DNA from: CAZKWG01 sp964615375
Lineage (GTDB): Bacteria; Myxococcota_A; UBA796; CAZKWG01
DNA length: 63,282 bases
Direction of reading: 5' to 3'
NCBI GenBank assembly: GCA_964615375.1
Contig: CAZTOW010000054.1
Coordinates: 1-63,282 of the forward strand
The notes under the pieces are model-generated. The model was given only the letters and a program-made list of their open reading frames with translations, did no database searches and was not told where the DNA came from. Positions 1 through 6,575 of the stretch are shown one piece after another. Both the position numbers and the translations under genes were made by a program. How positions within the stretch are numbered: position 1 is the first letter of the stretch; each line of letters starts with the position of its first letter.

Positions 1-26
1 TGTCGCTATCTCCCCGCATCCCGTTC

Positions 27-50
27 GGAGCGCGTATGTTAACGCGCTCC
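27..50 (-). terminator. hairpin over the stop codon of the first lipoprotein gene
   Basis: An 8-bp perfect stem (GGAGCGCG / CGCGCTCC) encloses an 8-nt loop, and the loop contains the TAA stop of the minus-strand lipoprotein gene. No clear T-run follows on the minus strand, so its role as a terminator is inferred from position and stem strength. Bases 1-26 hold nothing else I can identify. Confidence 0.5.
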
Positions 51-917
51 TGCTCGTGATGGCTCCTCGGGCGCGCGGGTCCAGGTCATCGCCAGCCAGG
101 CGGTGGCCATGGAGGTGTTGACGCAGCGATCCACGTTGACGTCGCGCAGCAGCCCGCCGTGGAAGAGCGTCCGGCCCGTCAGGGCCAGCGAGCGACCGTA
201 GGGGAGGACGTGCCGGTTCTCGCCCTCGATCACGTCGATGGCGTAGGCGGCCCAGGTCCCGCACTCCCACTCCGAGCCGGCGGCGTGCTCCCCGCGGGCG
301 AGCTCCAGGTCCGGCGGGCGCCGCAAGCTCTCCAGGTCCCGGTCCGTGGCCATCCACAGCAGCGGGCTCCCCTTCGCGTCGCGGACCGACAGGTAGCCCG
401 AGGGGTGGGGTCCGACGCGCAGCGCGTCCTCCACGATCAGGCTCGTCCCTGGCTTGTCCGGCAGAGACCCGCCCGTGAGCGAGACCGCCAGCACCAGCTC
501 CCGCCCGCTCTCGCGCTCGCGGATCTGCACCCAGGAGGGCGCGGGGAGCTCGGACTCCTCCAGGTTCGCCGCGTGCTTCGTCACGTAGGCGCAGGGGCTC
601 GGCGGGATGCCCGTCCCGGCCAGCACCACGCGGCCGTTCACCAGGTGCGCCAGGATCTCGGGCTGGGCGACCTCCTCCTCCGGCTCCGTGAGCTGCACCC
701 AGCCCGCGCACCAGCCCATGGGCACGGGGAGCGGAGGGGGGCGCTGCGCGCTCGGCGCGGGCGCGGGGGGGGAGGTCGGCGCGCTCTCGGGCCCCGGGCC
801 GGCGGGCTCCTGGGAGGCGTCCTCCCCCACGGGGGCGTTGGCGACGCCGCAGCCGCTCAGCCACGCGAGGAGCACGCCCCACGCCCCGACCCCGCGGCCA
901 CCCACCGGCGCAGCCAT
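39..917 (-). CDS. putative lipoprotein of unknown function
   Basis: A 292-residue protein. The chosen ATG gives a short N-terminus, a hydrophobic stretch and a lipobox (LSGC, Cys near residue 24), so it is probably an outer- or inner-membrane lipoprotein. After the cysteine comes a Pro/Ala/Ser-rich linker of roughly 40 residues and then a globular part with several cysteines (for example the WCAGW and CGTW segments). I do not recognise a family. An in-frame extension of the reading frame upstream of this ATG exists, but it would place the signal sequence internally and overlaps the divergent phosphatase gene, so I reject it. The gene is divergent from the phosphatase with 66 bp between starts. 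Confidence 0.7.
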   Translation of the reverse strand: MAAPVGGRGVGAWGVLLAWLSGCGVANAPVGEDASQEPAGPGPESAPTSPPAPAPSAQRPPPLPVPMGWCAGWVQLTEPEEEVAQPEILAHLVNGRVVLAGTGIPPSPCAYVTKHAANLEESELPAPSWVQIRERESGRELVLAVSLTGGSLPDKPGTSLIVEDALRVGPHPSGYLSVRDAKGSPLLWMATDRDLESLRRPPDLELARGEHAAGSEWECGTWAAYAIDVIEGENRHVLPYGRSLALTGRTLFHGGLLRDVNVDRCVNTSMATAWLAMTWTRAPEEPSRAGAR

Positions 918-970
918 CTGTATGCCTCCGAGAGATCTCGCGAGTATATCGCAGCGCCGAGCCCCCGGGG

Positions 971-976
971 TAGACT
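971..976 (+). promoter_or_regulatory. -10-like element TAGACT close to the phosphatase start
   Basis: TAGACT ends 7 nt before the ATG at 984, which would place transcription initiation at or next to the start codon. No good -35 hexamer is visible at the usual spacing. The inference of a leaderless or near-leaderless transcript is tentative, because a GGGCGGG stretch just before the ATG could also act as a weak ribosome binding site. Confidence 0.3.
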
Positions 977-983
977 GGGCGGG

Positions 984-1508
984 ATGTCCACCGCCGCGCC
1001 CGCCGTCGAGCCCCCCTTCCTGAGCTGGCTCGAGCCGCCCGTCCTCGGCCTGCCCGGGTCGCTGGGGATGATGGCCTGCCCGGGGCGCGGCGGGGATCTG
1101 GAGGCAGACCTGGACCGGCTCGCGGCGCTGGGCGTGGTCCGGGTGGTGAGCCTGCTGGACGACGAGGAGCTGCGGGCGGTGGGCGCCGCTCAGCTCCCCG
1201 AGGCGCTCGCCGCGCGCGGCCTCGGCTGGTGGAGGCTCGGCATCCCCGACTTCGGCGTCCCGGAGCCCGCCCCCGCCGCCGCCCTCCTCGCCGAGCTGCG
1301 GCGGGCGCTGGGCCGAGGTGAGCGCCTGGTCCTCCACTGCCGGGCCGGCCTCGGCCGCACCGGGATGATCGCCGCCTCGCTGCTCGTCACGCTGGGGCGC
1401 GCGCCGGAGGAGGCCGTGGCGCTGGTCCGGGCGGCCCGGGACCCCCGCTGCGTGGAGACCGAGGCCCAGCGGGACTTCATCGGTCAAGTGTCAGGCATTA
1501 ACGATTAA
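984..1508 (+). CDS. cysteine-based protein tyrosine / dual-specificity phosphatase
   Basis: A 174-residue cytosolic protein with the complete Cys-phosphatase signature HCRAGLGRTG (catalytic Cys119, phosphate-binding Arg125). It also has an upstream IPDFGVP segment whose Asp89 fits the general acid. This is the layout of the small dual-specificity/CDKN3-like phosphatases, which hydrolyse phospho-tyrosine or phospho-Ser/Thr. The protein is short and has no extra domains, so the substrate is unknown. A Ser/Thr kinase gene lies about 5 kb downstream, but nothing links the two beyond proximity. A start further upstream in the same frame would overlap the divergent lipoprotein gene. Confidence 0.85.
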   Translation: MSTAAPAVEPPFLSWLEPPVLGLPGSLGMMACPGRGGDLEADLDRLAALGVVRVVSLLDDEELRAVGAAQLPEALAARGLGWWRLGIPDFGVPEPAPAAALLAELRRALGRGERLVLHCRAGLGRTGMIAASLLVTLGRAPEEAVALVRAARDPRCVETEAQRDFIGQVSGIND

Positions 1509-1546
1509 CCATTATAGGGCACCTCAAAGGTGCAGGAGTCCCTCTC

Positions 1547-2635
1547 ATGTCCTCGCCCCTCCGCGCCCTGGCCCTGGCCCTCGCCCTCGCGCTGCCCTCC
1601 CTGGCCGAGGCCGGGAGCCGCAAGCTGGACCGCAAGGCCGCCCGCGCCGCGGAGGCCGCCGATCACGGCGATCTGGCGAAGGCCGTCGATCTCGGCCTGC
1701 AGGTGCTGGAGGTGGACCCGGGCAACGTGGACGCCGCCTGGGCCGTGGGCGTCGCCATGAGCGCGCTCCTGCGCTCGGGCGCGGTGGCGAGCGAGGACGA
1801 GCAGGAGATCCGGGCGGGGACGCTCGCGCTGCTGACCGTGGCGGGGGAGGACCCGCTGCACCCGGTCCGGGCGGCGACGGCGCGGCGCCTGCTGAGCGAG
1901 CTGCAAGGGGACCGCGTCCTGCTCCCCCGGCTGGAGCCCACCTGCCCGGCGGAGGCGGCTGCGGCCTTCACCGCGGCCGAGGACGACTTCGGCGCGCGGC
2001 GGATGAGCGAGGCCCGCGCGCACTACGAGGACGCGCTGAGGCTCTGCCCCACCAACGCCACCTGGATCGTCTACCTGGGCGACACCTGGCTGGACGAGGA
2101 CCGCGCGCAGGCGCTGGCCGCCTACGATCGCGCCCTCTCCCTCGAGCCCTGCCACCCCCAGGCCCACCGCTTCGCCGCCGACGTGCGCATGGAGCCCGAG
2201 GACGAGCACGAGGTGGCCCTGGGCTACACCCACGCCCTCAACGCGGTCGCCTGCGATCCCACCTACGAGGAGGCCTGGGTCACGCTCGGCGGCTACCTGA
2301 GGGCCCGCGGCCAGCGGACCCTCCCCCGCTGGGAGGCCCGCGCGGACGTTCAGGGCTGGGAGCGCTACCAGGAGGCCCTGAAAGCTACGCCCGGGGACGA
2401 CCCGCTGGCCCGTCGTGAGGCCGCCATCCGCGCCGTGCTGCGCGAGGGCCCCCCGGACACGCCGCTGTGGGCGGGGATCATGGACGCCAGCGGCCGGGGC
2501 TTCCTGGTGGAGGCCATCCTCTTCGAGCTGCTGGACGAGGAGCTGGTCCCGGTCTACCTGGCCGAGCGCTCGGCGCGCCAGGATCGGCTTCGCGCCTATG
2601 TCGAGGGCTTCCACACCGCGAGCGCCGGGCGCTGA
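1547..2635 (+). CDS. secreted TPR-like repeat protein
   Basis: A 362-residue protein with an N-terminal signal peptide (hydrophobic Leu/Ala run ending near LAEA-G, residues 1-22), so it is exported, probably periplasmic. The rest is alpha-helical and rich in TPR-type signatures. The clearest block is around residues 155-215, where helices such as HYEDALRLCP and AAYDRALSLEPCHPQAH follow the TPR spacing. TPR proteins usually act as assembly scaffolds, and no enzymatic motif is present. The ATG at 1547 is preceded by GGTGCAGGAG. An AT-rich patch just upstream (1497-1517) may hold the promoter. It is 130 bp upstream of the repeat protein in the same direction. Confidence 0.75.
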   Translation: MSSPLRALALALALALPSLAEAGSRKLDRKAARAAEAADHGDLAKAVDLGLQVLEVDPGNVDAAWAVGVAMSALLRSGAVASEDEQEIRAGTLALLTVAGEDPLHPVRAATARRLLSELQGDRVLLPRLEPTCPAEAAAAFTAAEDDFGARRMSEARAHYEDALRLCPTNATWIVYLGDTWLDEDRAQALAAYDRALSLEPCHPQAHRFAADVRMEPEDEHEVALGYTHALNAVACDPTYEEAWVTLGGYLRARGQRTLPRWEARADVQGWERYQEALKATPGDDPLARREAAIRAVLREGPPDTPLWAGIMDASGRGFLVEAILFELLDEELVPVYLAERSARQDRLRAYVEGFHTASAGR

Positions 2636-2765
2636 ACAGATCTCCGTACTGGAGACTTTCATCGGGGTGCGTCCAGGTCGGGTGAAAGAGGCGTCGCGAG
2701 ATCCTCCGCTTAGATAGAGGAGGCTATGAGATGCTGACGCACGACCGCCAGGAGCGGATGAGGGG

Positions 2766-5700
2766 ATGCACGCCATGGATTCACGCAGCGCACTGACCTG
2801 GGGCTCTCTGTTGATCGCGCTGCTGGCGCCGACCGCCGGCTGGGCGGCGGGCTCCAGCGACACGGACGGGGACGGGATCGCGGACGCGGACGACCTCGAC
2901 GACGACGACGACAGCGTCTCCGACGCGCTGGAGGGCACGGACGACACCGACGGCGACGGCCTTCCCGACAACGAGGACCCCGACAGCGACGGGGACCGCG
3001 TCTGGGACCTGATCGAGGCCGACGACCTCGACAGCCAGGGCGAGCCCGACAGCCCCTACGCCGTGGACGAGGACAACGACGGGATGCTGGACCGCAAGGT
3101 GGACGCCAACGGGGACGGGCTCGCCGACCCCTACGCGCTCACGCCGCCCGCGCTCCCCGACCTGGACGGGGACGGGACGCCCGACCTGCGGGACAGCGAC
3201 GACGACGGCGACCACTGGCCCACCGAGATCGAGTGCCAGGGCGGCGCCGGAGAGTGCACGAATTCGTATGGGGTCTACGATTACCTGTCGGACGCGCTGT
3301 TCGCCTGCGACACGGTCTTCGTGGTCTCCGAGCTCGGCACTACCCTGTACTGGGCGGACTTCGCCTCGGGCGGCCTCGAGAGCCTCTACGTGACGGCCAA
3401 CGACTCGGACGGCTGGGCCCGCACCCACGTCACGGGCGACCTCTACTGGGTGAGCGACAGCGTGCTCTACCGCTGGAACCCCGTCGAGGGCGAGGTGGCG
3501 GTGGGCTCCACCAGCACCAGCTACTCCAACTTCGCGCGGCTCGCGTTCACCGATGACGGCACGCTCTACGCCGAGCGCAACCAGGACGTGTTCACCTTCG
3601 ACACCGCGACCGGCGCGGGGACGGAGGTGGCCAGCCTGCCCAGCTCCACCGGCACCGGCGGCGATCTGGCCATCGACCTGGACGGGAGCTGGATCCTGGC
3701 CGAGGGCACCACGTTCACGCTCTACGAGGTCGACTCCGCCTTCGCCAGCGTCACCACGCTGGGCACGCTGGGCAGCTTCAGCGGCAACGCCAACGGGCTC
3801 ACCATCACCTCCGACGGGACCATCTGGGTGAGCCGCGGCTCCTACCTGTACACGGTGGACCGCGACACGCTGGACACGACGCGGATCTTCACCGGGACGA
3901 CCTCCAGCGGGGACGCGGCCTCCTGCACCACGCCCTACATCGACACCGACGAGGACGGGGTCTCCGACTTCGTCGAGGAGGAGGTGCTGGGCACCGACCC
4001 CGAGGACACCGACACCGACGCGGACACCCTCGGCGACGGCGAGGAGGTAAACGAGCTGGGCTCGGACCCGACCAGCGCGGACGGCGACGACGACGGGATC
4101 CTGGACGTGGACGAGATCGCCATCGGGTCCGACCCGCGCGACGCGGACACGGACGGCGACGGCGTGATGGACGGCGACGAGGTGGGTGACCCCGACGACC
4201 CCACGGACACCGACGCGGACGGCACGGCCGACCTGCTGGACACGGACGACGACGGCGACGGCGTGCCCACCCTCACCGAGGACGTCGATCTGAACGCCGA
4301 TCCCACGGACGACGACTCGGACGACGACGGGACCCCGGATTACCTGGACACGGATGATGACGACGACGGCGTGCCCACGCTGGCCGAGGACCTGGACGGC
4401 AGCGGCGACGCCAGCGACGACGACACGGACGGCGACCAGACCCCGGACTACCTGGACACCGACGATGACGGCGACGGGCTGCTGACCGAGGACGAGGACG
4501 CGGACTCGGACGGCGATCCCACCAACGACGACGCGGACGGCGACGGAGACCCGAACTACCTGGACCTGGACAGCGACGACGACGGGCTCGCCGACGAGGA
4601 CGAGGCCGAGCTCGGGCTGGACCCCCTCGACCCCGACGCGGACGGCGACGGTCTGCTGGATGGGGACGAGGTGGCGCTGGGCTCGGACCCGGAGGACGAG
4701 GACAGCGACGACGACGGGCTCACCGACGGCGAGGAGGTCAACACCTACGACACCGACCCCCTCGACCCCGACACGGACGGCGGCGGGGTGAGCGACGGGG
4801 AGGAGGCGCTGACGGACGGGACGGACCCGCTGGATGGCGCGGACGACCGGGCGGACAGCTCGGACCTGGACGGGGACGGGCTCACGCTCGCCGAGGAGGC
4901 GGAGCTGGGCACGGACCCGGATGACGACGACTCGGACGATGACGGGCTCCTGGACGGCGCGGAGGTCAACGACCACGAGACGGACCCCCTCGACGCCGAC
5001 TCCGACGATGATGATCTCAGCGACGGTGACGAGGTGGACACCACGGGCACGGACCCCCTCGACCCCGACACGGACGGCGGCGGCGTGGCCGACGGCGTGG
5101 AGGTGCTGACGGACGGGACGGATCCGCTGGACGGAGACGACGACCGGGCGGACAGCTCGGACCTGGACGGGGACGGGCTCACGCTCACCGAGGAGGAGGC
5201 GCTGGGCACGGACCCGGACGACGACGACTCGGATGACGACGGGCTCCTGGACGGTGAGGAGGTCTCCGACTACGACACCGACCCGCTCGATCCCGACTCG
5301 GACGACGACGATCTCAGCGACGGCGACGAGGTCAGCGAGCACGGGACCGACCCGCTGAACGCGGACTCCGACGGCGGCGGCGTGAGCGACGGCGTGGAGG
5401 TGCTGACCGACGGCACGGACCCCACGGACGGCTCGGACGATCGCGCCGAGAGCTCGGACCTGGACGGGGACGGGCTCACGCTCACCGAGGAGGAGGCGCT
5501 GGGCACGGACCCGGACGACGCGGACTCGGACGACGACGGGCTCCTGGACGGCGCGGAGGTCGACGACCGCGGGACGAACCCGCTGGACGCGGACTCGGAC
5601 GACGACGGGCTCCTGGACGGCGCGGAGGTCTACGACCACGGGACGGATCCGCTGGACGCGGACTCGGACGACGACGACCTGTCGGACGGCGCGGAGGTGA

Positions 5701-6050
5701 GCCTGCACGGCACCAACCCGCTGGACGCGGACTCGGACGACGGCGGCGTGAACGACGGCGCCGAGGTGGCGAACGGCACCGACCCGACCGACGGCGCGGA
5801 CGACGTCCCCGACAGCGGCGAGGGCGAGGGCGAGGGCGAGGGTGAGGGCGAGGGCGAGGGTGAGGGCGAGGGCGAGGGCGAGGGCGAGGGCGAGGGCGAG
5901 ACCGGCAGCCCCGACACCGGGGACGGTCCCAGCGGCCTGGACTACTACAAGGGCGGCTGCTCCTGCAGCGCCGAGCCCGAGCCCGCCGGGCGCTTCGCCT
6001 GGGCCCTCGGCCTGCTGGCCCTGGTCGGGCTCCGACGGCGCGAGCGCTGA
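2766..6050 (+). CDS. giant Asp-rich thrombospondin type 3-like repeat protein with MYXO-CTERM-like tail
   Basis: A 1,094-residue exported protein. A signal peptide (about residues 1-28, ending WAAG) precedes an array of short Ca2+-binding-type motifs of the DSDDDGLxDGxEV form, as in thrombospondin type 3 and bacterial TSP3-like repeats. A non-repetitive block (about residues 180-385) made of YW-rich blades resembles a beta-propeller. The array then resumes as long superrepeats, followed by a (Gly-Glu)14 linker. The C-terminus has GGCSCS, a hydrophobic helix and RRRER, matching the MYXO-CTERM sorting tail of myxobacterial surface proteins. The role is probably extracellular, calcium-dependent adhesion or structure; this is inferred. 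A second ATG at 2775 has a better-spaced GAGGGG and may be the true start. Confidence 0.88.
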   Translation: MHAMDSRSALTWGSLLIALLAPTAGWAAGSSDTDGDGIADADDLDDDDDSVSDALEGTDDTDGDGLPDNEDPDSDGDRVWDLIEADDLDSQGEPDSPYAVDEDNDGMLDRKVDANGDGLADPYALTPPALPDLDGDGTPDLRDSDDDGDHWPTEIECQGGAGECTNSYGVYDYLSDALFACDTVFVVSELGTTLYWADFASGGLESLYVTANDSDGWARTHVTGDLYWVSDSVLYRWNPVEGEVAVGSTSTSYSNFARLAFTDDGTLYAERNQDVFTFDTATGAGTEVASLPSSTGTGGDLAIDLDGSWILAEGTTFTLYEVDSAFASVTTLGTLGSFSGNANGLTITSDGTIWVSRGSYLYTVDRDTLDTTRIFTGTTSSGDAASCTTPYIDTDEDGVSDFVEEEVLGTDPEDTDTDADTLGDGEEVNELGSDPTSADGDDDGILDVDEIAIGSDPRDADTDGDGVMDGDEVGDPDDPTDTDADGTADLLDTDDDGDGVPTLTEDVDLNADPTDDDSDDDGTPDYLDTDDDDDGVPTLAEDLDGSGDASDDDTDGDQTPDYLDTDDDGDGLLTEDEDADSDGDPTNDDADGDGDPNYLDLDSDDDGLADEDEAELGLDPLDPDADGDGLLDGDEVALGSDPEDEDSDDDGLTDGEEVNTYDTDPLDPDTDGGGVSDGEEALTDGTDPLDGADDRADSSDLDGDGLTLAEEAELGTDPDDDDSDDDGLLDGAEVNDHETDPLDADSDDDDLSDGDEVDTTGTDPLDPDTDGGGVADGVEVLTDGTDPLDGDDDRADSSDLDGDGLTLTEEEALGTDPDDDDSDDDGLLDGEEVSDYDTDPLDPDSDDDDLSDGDEVSEHGTDPLNADSDGGGVSDGVEVLTDGTDPTDGSDDRAESSDLDGDGLTLTEEEALGTDPDDADSDDDGLLDGAEVDDRGTNPLDADSDDDGLLDGAEVYDHGTDPLDADSDDDDLSDGAEVSLHGTNPLDADSDDGGVNDGAEVANGTDPTDGADDVPDSGEGEGEGEGEGEGEGEGEGEGEGEGEGETGSPDTGDGPSGLDYYKGGCSCSAEPEPAGRFAWALGLLALVGLRRRER
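4563..5753 (+). repeat. tandem ~297-bp (99-residue) superrepeats inside the TSP3-like gene
   Basis: The segment beginning GACCTGGAC recurs at 4563, 4863, 5160 and 5457. The spacings are 300, 297 and 297 bp, so whole blocks of five or so calcium-binding motifs have been duplicated in tandem. The two middle copies are closest in sequence, and the last diverges in its second half. Confidence 0.8.
5817..5900 (+). repeat. (GGCGAG)14 hexanucleotide repeat encoding (Gly-Glu)14
   Basis: Fourteen consecutive 6-bp units, two of which carry GGT instead of GGC, encode a Gly-Glu linker between the calcium-repeat array and the C-terminal sorting tail. Changes in unit number would keep the reading frame. 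Confidence 0.95.
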
Positions 6051-6081
6051 GGATCGAGGCTGAGGTCGCCGTCGGGCGGCC

Positions 6082-6423
6082 TCAGCACTCCGCCATCCCG
6101 TCGAAGGCCGCGTCGCAGCTCACCCAGCCCTCGGGGACGCAGCCCGAGGTGAAGTAGTAGCAGGGCTCGCCGCCGCCAGGGGGCGTGGCCAGCGTGATCA
6201 CCGCGGTGCAGCCCGTCCCGGCGGGCAGGCAGCCGAGGGGCTCGGGGGAGCCCACGTTGTAGCAGGTGGCGCCCCCGGTGTCGGGGACGGTGATCTCCCG
6301 GCCGTCCAGGGTCGTGCAGGAGGGATCGTCCGCGCAGCTCGCGACGTCCAGGTCATAGCACTCGGGGTTGGCGGTCTCCTTGGGGTCGCCGCCCACGCAG
6401 GCCAGCAGCAGCAGCGCGATCAT
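6082..6423 (-). CDS. small cysteine-rich putative lipoprotein
   Basis: A 113-residue protein starting at an ATG preceded by a good ribosome binding site (GGAGGTGAG). It has a minimal signal (MIALLLLAC) whose LLAC fits a lipobox. The mature part has about ten further cysteines in a repeated pattern (CYD..C..DPSC, CYN, CLP..GC), suggesting a disulfide-rich extracytoplasmic fold. I do not recognise a family. The gene is convergent with the repeat protein (31 bp between stops) and divergent from the kinase gene. A longer in-frame reading upstream lacks a signal peptide and is not preferred. Confidence 0.7.
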   Translation of the reverse strand: MIALLLLACVGGDPKETANPECYDLDVASCADDPSCTTLDGREITVPDTGGATCYNVGSPEPLGCLPAGTGCTAVITLATPPGGGEPCYYFTSGCVPEGWVSCDAAFDGMAEC

Positions 6424-6473
6424 GGTCTCACCTCCCCCACCCGTGCGGTCCATTGTGTCGGTAGGATCCGCCG

Positions 6474-6503
6474 TTGTCCACCGCGGGCTGGCGCCGCTAC
6501 AAT
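6474..6503 (+). promoter_or_regulatory. sigma70-type promoter for the kinase-WD40 gene
   Basis: TTGTCC (6474-6479) and TACAAT (6498-6503) are separated by 18 bp and lie about 70 bp before the kinase start, in the divergent intergenic region. This is a good match to the housekeeping consensus. Confidence 0.5.
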
Positions 6504-6575
6504 GTGCTGAGGTGGGGGATTTCATGAATCGATCGAAAAGTCTCATCGATAGAAACAATCGCGGAGGCTGATCCC

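Noticed and set aside
159..983. Extending the phosphatase gene upstream to 159
   Set aside because: The added residues are Arg/Gly-rich noise opposite the lipoprotein gene; the conserved phosphatase part begins after the ATG at 984.
2781..5708. A 975-codon open frame on the minus strand opposite the calcium-repeat gene
   Set aside because: It is the mirror of the GAC/GAG-rich repeat codons, has a Val/Arg-biased composition with no domain, and ends with the repeats. The plus-strand gene has a signal peptide and sorting tail.
5817..5900. CRISPR-like or mobile-element repeat
   Set aside because: It is a coding hexanucleotide repeat with no spacers; no CRISPR array or transposase was seen anywhere in the window.
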